Program-made: the position numbers and the translations under genes | Part shown: in pieces, positions 1 through 7,909 of the stretch | How the letters are laid out: every line of letters begins with the position of its first letter | Position numbering within the stretch: the stretch's first letter is position 1 | NCBI GenBank assembly: GCA_044356305.1 | Contig: JBIKWM010000002.1 | Coordinates: 1 to 64,000, forward strand | Direction of reading: 5' to 3' | Length of the DNA stretch: 64,000 bases | Source of the DNA: JBIKWM01 sp044356305 | Lineage (GTDB): Bacteria; Bacteroidota; Bacteroidia; UBA10329 | Notes under the pieces: model-generated | The model's database searches: none | Told to the model about the DNA's origin: nothing | What the model saw: the letters and a program-made list of their open reading frames with translations, nothing else

Positions 1-118
1 GATAATTGAACTTGAGGGGACCCACGGGGGAAAGCCAGTAAGCCAGATGTTGACAATGCACATTCAGAGCTGAGTGCTCGGCACGAAAGTTGCCTAGTCG
101 AACGCAATTCTCAGTATC

Positions 119-679
119 ATGAACAGACTTATTGTGATTGTTGCGCTCCTGAGCCTAACCCTATCATCGTGCGGTCCGAGCCGGATTTATTTTACGGTGG
201 ACACTAAACTTCGGCTCGACAAAGCGGGAATAGGCCTTCAGAAAGTTCAGTTCTATCCATCAGCCGATATCGTCCTAGTTCGGCAGATTTCGACCGAAGA
301 AGTCGATGTTGTGAAAGGGAAAGTGAAGATTGAGGGAGGAAGAAAAGTTGAGGAGATTATAATTCCCGCTGGGACACCAGGCATTTGCGAGTTTAATGAT
401 GAGCGTTCTATGCGAGTGAGTTTTGATCAGGGTGATGGTAAGTTGCTTGTTTTCCAAGTTGAAAGAAGAGACGGCAATGTGGTTCCCGGGAGTTATTTCA
501 AAATTGCCGCCAAGGAATGGACCACCCTTAATAGTGGTGGACGTGTAGGTACCATAGATTATAACGGGAAGGTGTTCACCATGGTGCGTGGTCAGGATAC
601 ACGCCTGATGATTGATAAGTCAGTGATATCAAAAACTGAACGGAACACTTCGGTTGCCAAGGGCCGAAAAGTGAATTGA
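119..679 (+). CDS. Predicted lipoprotein of unknown function
   Basis: 186 residues. The N-terminus is a hydrophobic signal ending in a lipobox, LSSC with the lipidated cysteine at residue 18, so the product is probably anchored in a membrane on the periplasmic side. The rest is soluble and rich in beta-type residues; I recognise no family. The gene stands alone, followed 18 bases later by a strong terminator hairpin. The 118 bases before it hold no gene I can identify. That it is a lipoprotein is seen directly from the motif; its function is unknown. Confidence 0.75.
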   Translation: MNRLIVIVALLSLTLSSCGPSRIYFTVDTKLRLDKAGIGLQKVQFYPSADIVLVRQISTEEVDVVKGKVKIEGGRKVEEIIIPAGTPGICEFNDERSMRVSFDQGDGKLLVFQVERRDGNVVPGSYFKIAAKEWTTLNSGGRVGTIDYNGKVFTMVRGQDTRLMIDKSVISKTERNTSVAKGRKVN

Positions 680-697
680 ACACCGGCTATTCGGAAT

Positions 698-734
698 GCT
701 AAGGGCTGCCCCACAGAGCAGCCCTTAGCTTTTT
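698..734 (+). terminator. Rho-independent terminator of the lipoprotein gene
   Basis: A perfect 12-base stem (698-709 with 718-729), an 8-base loop and then a T run (730-734). It sits between the convergent lipoprotein and Hsp20 genes and carries a T run only in the rightward direction. Confidence 0.85.
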
Positions 735-749
735 AAGAAAATGCAATCT

Positions 750-1175
750 TCAGGCGATGCTGATCTCTTTGGTCCGCTTCACTTCCTGCTCCATCTTCGG
801 CAGTTCAACACGGAGAATGCCATCCTCATATTTGGCATTGATTGCTTCAATCTTCACTTTGCCACCAAGGCTGAACGAGCGCTTGAACGAGCCGCTGCGG
901 AACTCCCTTGATATCCAGCGTTCGTCTTTATTCTCTGTCTCAGAGCGAGTCTCACCTTTCACAATGAGTGTGTCCTCTTCAACCCCGATACTCAGGCTCT
1001 CTTTTGAGTATCCAGGGGCGCTCACTTCAATCATGTAGCGGTTCGCCTCTTCCTTGATGTTTACGGCCGGAACCACTGAAGTTGGGTCATCGGCTTTCAT
1101 CGGCCACTCCTTGAAGAACTCATCGAAAACGTTCGGTAGGGTGGTCATCGGTCTGCGGAACTTAACGAGTGTCAT
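750..1175 (-). CDS. Small heat-shock protein, Hsp20/alpha-crystallin family
   Basis: 141 residues, a usual length for bacterial Hsp20. The alpha-crystallin domain runs from about residue 37 (PAVNIKE) to 132 and contains the family signature near the end, AKYEDGILRVELPK (A-x3-D-G-I-L). The short C-terminal tail carries an I-S-I element like the I-x-I motif that drives oligomer assembly. Known role: ATP-independent cytosolic holdase for unfolding proteins. The gene is transcribed alone, with about 230 bases of non-coding DNA upstream shared with the divergent zinc peptidase. I see no CIRCE operator there. Confidence 0.95.
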   Translation of the reverse strand: MTLVKFRRPMTTLPNVFDEFFKEWPMKADDPTSVVPAVNIKEEANRYMIEVSAPGYSKESLSIGVEEDTLIVKGETRSETENKDERWISREFRSGSFKRSFSLGGKVKIEAINAKYEDGILRVELPKMEQEVKRTKEISIA

Positions 1176-1405
1176 GGTATTTGGATTTGATTGGTTAGTG
1201 TTCTACCCCGAGCGAACGGTATACCAATTCAATTTATATGCCAATATGGCGTTTATTTGCAGATTTATCGTGACATGATGGCAGCTTGCTATTTATGGAA
1301 ATGGCATCGTGGCGGCTTTCATATAGCGTGATGATAGTTTTGCGTGGCTGAACCTAAATGGAACAGGCCTTGTTAATGAAAGGCACAACCAATACTTGAT
1401 CGACA

Positions 1406-2107
1406 ATGATGTTTGACCCTTTTCTTCTTATCATAACCATCTTCTTTATTATTGTGGGATTCCTCGTTAGTGCCCGACTAAAGAGCGTATTCAACCGTAC
1501 TTCTGAGATACCTCTGAGCTCAGGTCTCAGCGGTGCAGAGGTGGCGCGCAAGATGCTCCGCGAGAATGGCATCAATGATGTGCGGGTAGAATCAGTTCCT
1601 GGTCAGCTCACCGACCACTACAATCCGCTTACAAAGACAGTGAACCTAAGCCCTGATGTGTTCTCTGGCAGACATGTGGCCGCTGCTGCTGTGGCAGCTC
1701 ACGAATGTGGCCACGCTGTTCAACACGCTAAGGAATACCCTTGGCTACAGCTGCGTTCGCAGATGGTACCTGCGGTCAATTTCAGCGTGCAGGCGATGAA
1801 CTGGGTGTATATCGCCATGATTTTTCTGGCTTTTGCTGCCAATATGTTCGATACCATGTTGCTCGTAATCATCGCCCTTCAGGCGGTCATAACACTGTTC
1901 TCGGTGGTGACATTACCTGTTGAGATAGATGCCAGTCAGCGAGCCTTGGCATGGTTGAACTCTACCGGAATGACCCGTGGCCGCGAGCACGAGGAGGCTA
2001 CGACAGCCTTGAAGTGGGCCGGACTGACATACGTTGTTCAGGCTTTGGCATCGCTAACCACTTTGTTCTACTACATCTTGCGCTACATGGGCCGGAACGA
2101 TGATTGA
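1406..2107 (+). CDS. Membrane zinc metallopeptidase, YugP family (Zn_peptidase_2)
   Basis: 233 residues, typical of the family. An N-terminal membrane helix (about 5-22) is followed by a cytosolic-type domain with the zinc motif HECGH (99-103), then two or three membrane helices (about 130-175 and 205-225). VEID near residue 174 probably supplies the third metal ligand. The family is widespread and predicted to be a membrane-bound protease, but substrates are not established. The start could be either of two adjacent ATG codons. It is monocistronic, ending at a hairpin terminator. Confidence 0.9.
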   Translation: MMFDPFLLIITIFFIIVGFLVSARLKSVFNRTSEIPLSSGLSGAEVARKMLRENGINDVRVESVPGQLTDHYNPLTKTVNLSPDVFSGRHVAAAAVAAHECGHAVQHAKEYPWLQLRSQMVPAVNFSVQAMNWVYIAMIFLAFAANMFDTMLLVIIALQAVITLFSVVTLPVEIDASQRALAWLNSTGMTRGREHEEATTALKWAGLTYVVQALASLTTLFYYILRYMGRNDD

Positions 2108-2131
2108 TGTATCATATATCAGCATAAGTAG

Positions 2132-2164
2132 AAGGCCCGACAGGTAACACTGCCGGGCCTTTTC
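2132..2164 (+). terminator. Terminator between convergent genes
   Basis: Stem AAGGCCCG-a-CAG pairing with CTG-c-CGGGCCTT around a 6-base loop, then TTTT. It follows the zinc peptidase gene by about 25 bases and lies before the convergent secreted-protein gene ending at 2183. The T run is on the rightward transcript. Confidence 0.8.
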
Positions 2165-2182
2165 GTAGTTGGCTGTTATCTT

Positions 2183-2560
2183 TCACTTATACTGCTCATT
2201 CACTTCATCAGGGGTAGGGAATATGACATTCGTATCGCCAGCCCTGCGTGCCCAGGCAAGGTACTTACCTGTGCCCATGCAAGCATACGCCCTAAGTGAG
2301 TCACCTGCGGCCATGCCTAGGAACTGCACTGTGCGCCATTTTCTCGTATCTTCCTGCACAGCAACCACAACGTCAATCGGTTCGGTGCATATGTTCTTGA
2401 GATATACCACATAGCTGTCCTTGTAAACGGCACAATTTGAGCATCGTTCGCCCCAGTCAGAACGGTATTTCTTTACACAATCGGTCCAATTGCTTGTCTG
2501 TGCCAAGGCTGCGGTTCCAGAGGTTGCCACAATGGCAATGGCTATGATCAGTTTTCTCAT
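2183..2560 (-). CDS. Small secreted protein of unknown function
   Basis: 125 residues from the ATG at 2560; a GTG at 2572 overlapping the upstream stop is possible but would put four residues before the natural signal peptide. Signal peptide MRKLIIAIAIVATSGTAALAQ, cleaved after A-L-A. The mature part has five cysteines, with a WGERCSNC segment, suggesting disulfides in the periplasm or outside. I recognise no family. It is the last gene of a leftward three-gene operon of exported proteins (3541 to 2183). Confidence 0.7.
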   Translation of the reverse strand: MRKLIIAIAIVATSGTAALAQTSNWTDCVKKYRSDWGERCSNCAVYKDSYVVYLKNICTEPIDVVVAVQEDTRKWRTVQFLGMAAGDSLRAYACMGTGKYLAWARRAGDTNVIFPTPDEVNEQYK

Positions 2561-2568
2561 TATGCGGG

Positions 2569-3075
2569 TCACTTGCAGTGGTTATTCTTCAGTATGATCT
2601 TGGCTTCTTCACTACCAAGTCTTTTTGATGTGTTCCAATCGGCACAGGCACCATCAGTGTCGGTGAGCCATTTCTTACACCATCCTCTATTGTTGTAGGC
2701 TTCGGTGTTTTTGGGGTCAAGGCTGAGAACACGGTCGTAGTCGGCCATGGCCTCTTTGTATTTTTTCTGTTTGTTCAGTGCACTGCCACGGCTCAGGTAG
2801 GCCCAAACATGGTCTGGATGTGACTCAATGATCTTTGAGAAATCGGCTACTGCGGCATCGAAATTATCAATCATTGAAAAGCAGAAACCCCTGCGCAAAT
2901 ATGAATTCATGTGATTCGGGTCTGACTTTAAAGCAAGGTCGAACAGCGGAATGGCCTGTTCGTACATCGCTTCATTATAAAGGCTCTCGCCTTTCTGAAA
3001 ATAGTCTTCGGCACTTTGCGCCATACCGAATAACGGGACTAGCCCGATGAGAAAAACAACTGTCAATGTTCTCAT
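2569..3075 (-). CDS. Exported tetratricopeptide repeat (TPR) protein
   Basis: 168 residues from the ATG at 3075, chosen because it opens a clear signal peptide (MRTLTVVFLIGLVPLFGMAQ). At least three TPR units follow, each about 34 residues with the A..Y..A..DP pattern. The C-terminus ends in a GACADW-(x)n-C cap that recurs in other TPR proteins of this window. It is probably a periplasmic scaffold for protein contacts. Its start lies one base after the stop of the upstream gene, so the two are surely co-transcribed. Confidence 0.85.
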   Translation of the reverse strand: MRTLTVVFLIGLVPLFGMAQSAEDYFQKGESLYNEAMYEQAIPLFDLALKSDPNHMNSYLRRGFCFSMIDNFDAAVADFSKIIESHPDHVWAYLSRGSALNKQKKYKEAMADYDRVLSLDPKNTEAYNNRGWCKKWLTDTDGACADWNTSKRLGSEEAKIILKNNHCK

Positions 3076-3076
3076 T

Positions 3077-3541
3077 TCAATCAAATGGATTCTGATTCTG
3101 GTATTTCTTCCCATCCTGCACTAGTTTAAGCAAGTGCCGCATCCCCTTGATGATGGGTTCGGGATCTTGACCATCCTTCAACTCAAAAACCAATCTACCA
3201 CGATAGGACTTCGCTTTGTCAACGAACAGCTCGCGTTCCACGCAGTCATTCTTATTGTCGAAACACTTTACCCTTACGGCATTCTCCTCTTTAATGAATG
3301 CAAGGGTCTCTAACTCAAGGTCATTGATAAAAACATGGTCGCGCTTTACCTGTGTCCCGTTTCTAAAACCTTTGACTTCTAATTGATTCTTCTTGGATGC
3401 CAACTCATATTCGGGGAGTAGTTTTGAATTCAGATATGCGATGGTCTCGTCAATACCAATCTGCGCCATTGAAATGGCTGGAATGATGAAGAGTACAAGT
3501 GTAACCTGTAGGGACCTGATAGCGTTGGGAGTTCGTTCCAT
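3077..3541 (-). CDS. Exported protein of unknown function
   Basis: 154 residues from the ATG at 3541, which begins a signal peptide (MERTPNAIRSLQVTLVLFII..) ending at AISMAQ. The mature domain is a small mixed alpha/beta fold with two cysteines; no family recognised. The start codon interlocks with that of the divergent coiled-coil gene: both ATGs share the palindrome CATG at 3539-3542. First gene of the leftward operon with the TPR and small secreted proteins. Confidence 0.7.
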   Translation of the reverse strand: MERTPNAIRSLQVTLVLFIIPAISMAQIGIDETIAYLNSKLLPEYELASKKNQLEVKGFRNGTQVKRDHVFINDLELETLAFIKEENAVRVKCFDNKNDCVERELFVDKAKSYRGRLVFELKDGQDPEPIIKGMRHLLKLVQDGKKYQNQNPFD

Positions 3542-5120
3542 GCGTGTGCTAAGACCGGCTTTCAACTTCATTTCCGCAGTTTTCGTTACGCTTGCATGCA
3601 TCGTGCCAGTCTTCGGGCAGGATGTTACCGCTGGTATCAAGTTTCAGGTTGATGGCGGATCGCTTAAAGATACTAAGGTGACCGTTTACCGCAACGGTGC
3701 TGAAGTTAAGGTGTACGAGCCCGGCAAGGCCACAATGAACCAGCCTTTGGAATTCGAACACGAGTATCTGATCGTGTTTTCGAAACCGGGTTACATCACC
3801 AAGAAAATCGCCATTTCTACCAAAAGTGTACCAGAAGACACGCGGGGCGATGATCTGGATTTTGATTTCGCGGTTGAGATATTCAACAATTACGAGGGCA
3901 TCAATACGGTGGTGTTCAATCAGCCTGTGGCCAAATACGCATACAGCAAACAGGAGGACGCATTCACTTACGACACAGACTACACGAAGAGCATCCGCAG
4001 CGCCCTCATGACATTTGAGAAACAGTATGAGGAGGCCAAGAAGGAAGCAGTGGTCAACCCGCAGGCAATGGCCCAGGCGCAGGCAGAGGAGGATGCCCGG
4101 AGGGCTGCGCAGGCTGCATCGGCTGAGCAGGAGCGGCAGCGCAAGGCAGCGGATGCTCAGGCAGCCGAGGAGCGGAGGATAGCCAAGGAGAGTGAAGCAA
4201 AGGCCGCTGAACTGGCCAGGCAACAGGAGAAATTGGCCGAGGAGCAACGTAAGGCTGTAGCCGAAGAGGAGAAACGGAAGGCAGCCCTTGCCAAATCAGA
4301 GGAAGAAAAACGACAGCAGCAGCTTAAGGCTGAGGAGGATGCCCGAAGAACGGCATTGGCCAAAGAGGAGGAGGAAAAGCGGAAGGTTGCCGCCAAAGCG
4401 GAGGAAGACGCGCGGGAACGGGCCACTGCTGCCGCAGCAGAGGAAAAGCGCAGACTTGCCGAAGAGATGGCGGCCGCGGAGGCCCGTGAGAAGGCTGCCG
4501 CAGCAGAATATGAGGCTGAGCGAAGGGCAGCAGCGGCAAAGGCTGAGGAGGATTCAAGAAAAGCCCAGCAGGCAAAGGCCGATGAAGAAGCCCGGAAGAA
4601 GGAGGAGATACGGGCTGCAGATGAGGAGCGTAGGCGCAAGGAGGCCATTGCACTTGAGGAACATGAGAAGCGCAGGCAGGTACAGTTGAAGGAAGCTGAG
4701 GAGCAACGTAGGATTGAAGCACAGGCTAAGGCTGAGGAAGAACGCAGGGTATATCAGGCCGAGCAGGCCAGATTTGAAGAGGAACGTAAAGCCAAGGCCA
4801 AGGCTGCACTAGAGGCCGAACAACGCAGGAAGGCCGAACAGGCTGCTGTGGAATCTGCTCAGGATCAAAGAAAAAAAGAAGCCCTTGCCAAACTGGAGGC
4901 CGAAAAGAAGGGCCTGAACGGTGGCGATGCATGGGCACCCGATTCGCGCACAGTTGATGAGTATGATGAACAGGGAAAGAAAGTGTACCGCGTCACGGTG
5001 GTCAAGAACGGGATCAAGTACATATATCACCGCGTCACTCACCCATGGGGCGGGGTATTCTATTTCAAGGATGGTGCGGCTATGACCAAAGTGGCCTTTG
5101 ACCTCGAGACCAAACCATGA
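3540..5120 (+). CDS. Exported protein with long charged coiled coil (TolA-like middle region)
   Basis: 526 residues from the ATG at 3540, where a signal peptide MRVLRPAFNFISAVFVTLACIV ends at VFGQ. Residues about 28-150 form a beta-rich domain that resembles the N-terminal part of Bacteroidota surface proteins. Residues about 165-460 are a nearly unbroken Ala/Glu/Lys/Arg coiled coil with EEA-R-K-A style repeats. The last 60 residues form a small domain (DEYDEQGKKVYRVTVVKNG, then WGGVFYFKDG). The layout suggests a periplasm-spanning rod; the TolA likeness is in composition, not demonstrated homology. The stop overlaps the desaturase start by four bases. Confidence 0.8.
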   Translation: MRVLRPAFNFISAVFVTLACIVPVFGQDVTAGIKFQVDGGSLKDTKVTVYRNGAEVKVYEPGKATMNQPLEFEHEYLIVFSKPGYITKKIAISTKSVPEDTRGDDLDFDFAVEIFNNYEGINTVVFNQPVAKYAYSKQEDAFTYDTDYTKSIRSALMTFEKQYEEAKKEAVVNPQAMAQAQAEEDARRAAQAASAEQERQRKAADAQAAEERRIAKESEAKAAELARQQEKLAEEQRKAVAEEEKRKAALAKSEEEKRQQQLKAEEDARRTALAKEEEEKRKVAAKAEEDARERATAAAAEEKRRLAEEMAAAEAREKAAAAEYEAERRAAAAKAEEDSRKAQQAKADEEARKKEEIRAADEERRRKEAIALEEHEKRRQVQLKEAEEQRRIEAQAKAEEERRVYQAEQARFEEERKAKAKAALEAEQRRKAEQAAVESAQDQRKKEALAKLEAEKKGLNGGDAWAPDSRTVDEYDEQGKKVYRVTVVKNGIKYIYHRVTHPWGGVFYFKDGAAMTKVAFDLETKP

Positions 5121-6067
5121 CCGCCAAGGACTATCTCAGCGCAGACGAGATAAAGACCTTGCTCCAACGGTCAGACCTGAAAGCGTGGGTAGAGATGGCT
5201 ACAACGTGGGGCTGGATCCTTTTTGCATTTGCATTATCTGGCCTGTTCCCACATCCGCTCACAATTTTCATTTCGGTCTGGATACTGGGCGGCAAACAGT
5301 TGGGGTGCGCCATCATCATGCACGATACTTCGCATTATGCAGTATTCGAGAGTAAGGAGGCCAATGAACGGTGGGGCAACTGGCTGGGCGGCTACCCCAT
5401 TTTCATTGACCTGAAACGTTACCGTCCATACCATTTGCAGCACCATGTGCGTGCGGGAAGGGACGATGACCCAGATTTGCTTCTGACGCGAGGTTACCCC
5501 ACTTCGAAGGCCAGCATGGCACGGAAATTCCTACGGGACCTTACGGGAGTCACCGGCATCAAGGCATTTTTCGGGTTGATGCTTATGCACATGGGACTGT
5601 TGCGTTTTAACCTTGGAAACAAAGTGGAGTGGCTTCCGAAAGAAGAGCGAAGGGGCCTTTGGCATTTGATTGAGCTCGGTAAGAATTTCACAGGGCCTCT
5701 TGTAGTCAACTCATTGATGTTTATTGTTTTGTGGTGGATTGGTGCCCCATGGCTGTACCTCCTCTGGTTTGGTGCTTACCTCACCACCTATCAGTTCTGC
5801 CTGCGGGTGCGCTCCATAGCAGAGCACAGCGTGGTTCCTGATCAACAGGACGACCATCGGAATTCGCGGACAACCTATGCCAACTTTCTCGAGAAGTTGC
5901 TGTTTGCCCCGCACAGCGTGAATTACCATGCCGAGCACCACCTGCTCATGACCGTACCGCCCTACAATCTGCCTAGAATGCACAGTTTGCTTAAGGCAAG
6001 GGGCTATTTCGATGTCGGATTATTGGAGCCTGGATATCTGAATGTCCTTCGATCTGCCATCAAGTAA
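5117..6067 (+). CDS. Membrane fatty acid desaturase
   Basis: 316 residues. It has the three histidine clusters of the membrane desaturase/hydroxylase superfamily: HDTSH near residue 67, HLQHH near residue 104 and HAEHH near residue 275. These bind a di-iron centre that inserts double bonds or hydroxyls into acyl or related lipid chains. Hydrophobic segments lie between the boxes. The start codon overlaps the upstream stop (ATGA), so it is coupled to the coiled-coil gene. The PqqD gene begins 91 bases downstream, so it may or may not belong to that next cluster. The exact substrate cannot be told from sequence. Confidence 0.9.
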   Translation: MTAKDYLSADEIKTLLQRSDLKAWVEMATTWGWILFAFALSGLFPHPLTIFISVWILGGKQLGCAIIMHDTSHYAVFESKEANERWGNWLGGYPIFIDLKRYRPYHLQHHVRAGRDDDPDLLLTRGYPTSKASMARKFLRDLTGVTGIKAFFGLMLMHMGLLRFNLGNKVEWLPKEERRGLWHLIELGKNFTGPLVVNSLMFIVLWWIGAPWLYLLWFGAYLTTYQFCLRVRSIAEHSVVPDQQDDHRNSRTTYANFLEKLLFAPHSVNYHAEHHLLMTVPPYNLPRMHSLLKARGYFDVGLLEPGYLNVLRSAIK

Positions 6068-6108
6068 CGACAACAGAAAACAACAATCTTCAAGCGATAT
6101 TACATAAC

Positions 6109-6165
6109 ATGCGAAAAGAGCGGATTCCCGTAATTGCCAATCTCAAATCTGCGTCACAATGGTGA
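6109..6165 (+). CDS. Possible 18-residue peptide overlapping the pqqD-like start
   Basis: An ATG at 6109 opens 18 codons, MRKERIPVIANLKSASQW, ending TGA at 6163-6165, seven bases past the first base of the PqqD-like gene's ATG. The reading is direct; whether it is translated is unknown. It could be a leader peptide coupling translation, a precursor for the adjacent chaperone and ATP-grasp enzyme, or chance. Confidence 0.25.
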   Translation: MRKERIPVIANLKSASQW

Positions 6166-6407
6166 GCCTCAGAAAGAACATCGCGGTGAGCGATTCCGGT
6201 TTCGTGTTCAACCCCAGCACGGGCGACAGCTTCTCGCTCAACCCCATAGGTCAGGAGATCTTTCAGTTGCTGAAGGATGGCAAGACCGACACCCAGATAC
6301 ACGAACACATCTGCAAGAATTATCAAGTGGACAGGGATACCATAGAAAAGGATCTGTATGATTTTATGAAGATGCTGGGCCAATACAAGTTGCTCGACCT
6401 GGTATGA
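6159..6407 (+). CDS. PqqD-family peptide chaperone
   Basis: 82 residues, close to the usual PqqD length. Pattern: N-terminal strands with ...FVFNPSTGDSFSLNPIGQEIFQLL, then DTQIHEHICKNYQVDRDTIEKDLYDF, matching the PqqD winged-helix fold (the RiPP recognition element). Known members bind a precursor peptide and hand it to a modifying enzyme. The in-frame sequence upstream has a stop and no other start, so ATG 6159 is fixed. Its last codon overlaps the ATP-grasp start (ATGA). No pqqA, pqqC or pqqE is present, so this is not PQQ synthesis. Confidence 0.85.
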   Translation: MVSLRKNIAVSDSGFVFNPSTGDSFSLNPIGQEIFQLLKDGKTDTQIHEHICKNYQVDRDTIEKDLYDFMKMLGQYKLLDLV

Positions 6408-7456
6408 CCGCAAAACGGAAAATAACCGTTGCAGTAACGGGCCTCAACGCGATTGACAGTCCCGGTCCTGGTGTGCCGGTGATACGTGCGCTGCGCGAGA
6501 GCAAGCTGTTTGATGTGCGCGTCATAGGCCTCAGCTACGAAACATTGGAACCGGGCATTTATATGCACGATCTGGTACATAAGACCTACCAGATTCCATT
6601 TCCCAAGGCGGGGCAGGAAATCATGTTCCAGCGCTTGGCTTATATCAGGGATCAGGAGGGTATTGAGATACTATTCCCAAATTTTGATGCTGAGCTGTTC
6701 AATTTCATCAAATTGGCACCCAAGCTGGAGAGCGAATTAGGCATCCGGACATTTTTACCTACAGTAGATCAGTTTGAGGCCCGCCATAAGGTGAATCTCG
6801 AAGAATATGGAAAGAAATATGGGGTGAAAGTGCCTCACGGCCGTATGATCTTCGGCACGCACGAGATTCAGGATCTTTCCAAAGAATTCACTTTCCCTGT
6901 GGTGGTGAAGGGTCAGTTTTACGATGCGGCCATTGCCTACAACAACGAGCAGATTGCTGCTCATTTCAATAAGATCAGTGCCAAATGGGGCCTGCCGGTC
7001 ATCATTCAGCAGTTCGTCTATGGTACAGAGGTGAACCTGATCGCGCTTGGCGATGGCGATGGCAATACCGTGGGCATGGTGCCCATGCGCAAGCAGTACA
7101 TCACCGACAAGGGCAAGGCCTGGGCCGGTATTGCGCTCGATGATCCAGGTCTGCTCAACGCTGGCCGTGACCTCATTGCACAGACCAAATGGCGCGGTGG
7201 GCTGGAATTGGAGTACATCCGCACCAGCGATGACGAGTACTACCTGCTCGAGATCAATCCCCGTTTCCCGGCATGGGTTTATCTGGCCGTTGGTTGCGGA
7301 CAGAATCTTCCAGAGGCGTGGGTGCAACTGGCCTTGGGCGAAAAGCCTCAGATGTTCACCGATTACGAAGTGGGAAAGATGTTCATCCGCTACTCGTGGG
7401 ACATGATCGTGGACCTGAAGGAGTTCGAGGCCATTTCGACCATAGGAGAGTTGTGA
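6404..7456 (+). CDS. ATP-grasp ligase (carbamoyl-phosphate-synthase-like)
   Basis: 350 residues. The N-terminal 110 residues are a Rossmann-like pre-ATP-grasp domain (KITVAVTGLNA.. then IEILFPNFDAE). The ATP-grasp core follows, with the FPVVVKGQ lysine strand near residue 165 and the metal-binding LLEINPRFP near 280. Such enzymes join a carboxylate to an amine or thiol through an acyl phosphate. It lacks the rest of CarB, PurK or biotin carboxylase. Translational coupling to the PqqD-like gene suggests that the two act on the same peptide or amino-acid substrate; that is inference. Confidence 0.85.
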   Translation: MTAKRKITVAVTGLNAIDSPGPGVPVIRALRESKLFDVRVIGLSYETLEPGIYMHDLVHKTYQIPFPKAGQEIMFQRLAYIRDQEGIEILFPNFDAELFNFIKLAPKLESELGIRTFLPTVDQFEARHKVNLEEYGKKYGVKVPHGRMIFGTHEIQDLSKEFTFPVVVKGQFYDAAIAYNNEQIAAHFNKISAKWGLPVIIQQFVYGTEVNLIALGDGDGNTVGMVPMRKQYITDKGKAWAGIALDDPGLLNAGRDLIAQTKWRGGLELEYIRTSDDEYYLLEINPRFPAWVYLAVGCGQNLPEAWVQLALGEKPQMFTDYEVGKMFIRYSWDMIVDLKEFEAISTIGEL

Positions 7457-7458
7457 AA

Positions 7459-7481
7459 GCCACGAGCTACGAGCCACGAGC
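7459..7481 (+). repeat. Left arm of inverted heptamer repeats flanking the S23 gene
   Basis: Three heptamers, GCCACGA GCTACGA GCCACGA, plus GC, starting two bases after the ATP-grasp stop. Their reverse complement matches the right arm (7873-7895) at 18 of 23 positions. Confidence 0.8.
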
Positions 7482-7497
7482 AAGAACCAAAAAGAAA

Positions 7498-7854
7498 ATG
7501 AAGGACTTCAAGAAACTTAAAGTCTGGCAGCAAGGCATGGAGATTGCCAAAATCACCTATGATATCTCGAGAGAACTTCCAACACAAGAAAAGTTCGGAC
7601 TCGTGAGTCAGATCACGCGCTCAGCGACATGTATACCGGCAAATATTGCAGAAGGTCATGGGCGCGGCACTGACAAGGAGCGGGCCCGATTCATGGAAAT
7701 TGCTCTTGGTTCATCTTACGAATTGGAGACTCATATTATCCTAATCGGTGAGTTGGGTTTCATTTCAAATGACAAGATTGATGTGGTTTTGAAGCTGATT
7801 GATGACGAACAGCGAATGTTGGGTTCGTTAATCAAATTGATGAGACAAGAATGA
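7498..7854 (+). CDS. Four-helix-bundle protein, S23 / 23S rRNA intervening-sequence family
   Basis: 118 residues from ATG 7498. The N-terminus FKKLKVWQQGMEIA and the central QITRSATCIPANIAEGHGRG motif are the family hallmarks; the protein folds as four helices forming a pentamer in known structures. Its function is unknown; family members were first found within 23S rRNA insertions but most are elsewhere, as here. It interrupts an otherwise continuous operon and is bracketed by inverted heptamer arrays, so it looks like an inserted cassette. Confidence 0.92.
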   Translation: MKDFKKLKVWQQGMEIAKITYDISRELPTQEKFGLVSQITRSATCIPANIAEGHGRGTDKERARFMEIALGSSYELETHIILIGELGFISNDKIDVVLKLIDDEQRMLGSLIKLMRQE

Positions 7855-7872
7855 TCGGATTACACGCACGAA

Positions 7873-7895
7873 GCTCGCGGCTCGCGGCTCGCAGC
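7873..7895 (+). repeat. Right arm of inverted heptamer repeats flanking the S23 gene
   Basis: Heptamers GCTCGCG GCTCGCG GCTCGCA plus GC, the approximate reverse complement of the left arm at 7459-7481. It ends 14 bases before the decarboxylase start. Confidence 0.8.
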
Positions 7896-7909
7896 TAACA
7901 CAAAAAGCC

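Noticed and set aside
1..118. Possible gene end at the left edge
   Set aside because: No frame there gives a recognisable protein.
3542..3640. N-terminal extension of the exported protein beginning at 3640
   Set aside because: It would bury the signal peptide; ATG 3541 starts it correctly.
4157..4938. Long open frames on both strands within the coiled-coil gene
   Set aside because: They are shadows of the low-complexity Ala/Glu/Lys codons, with serine- or proline-rich nonsense translations.
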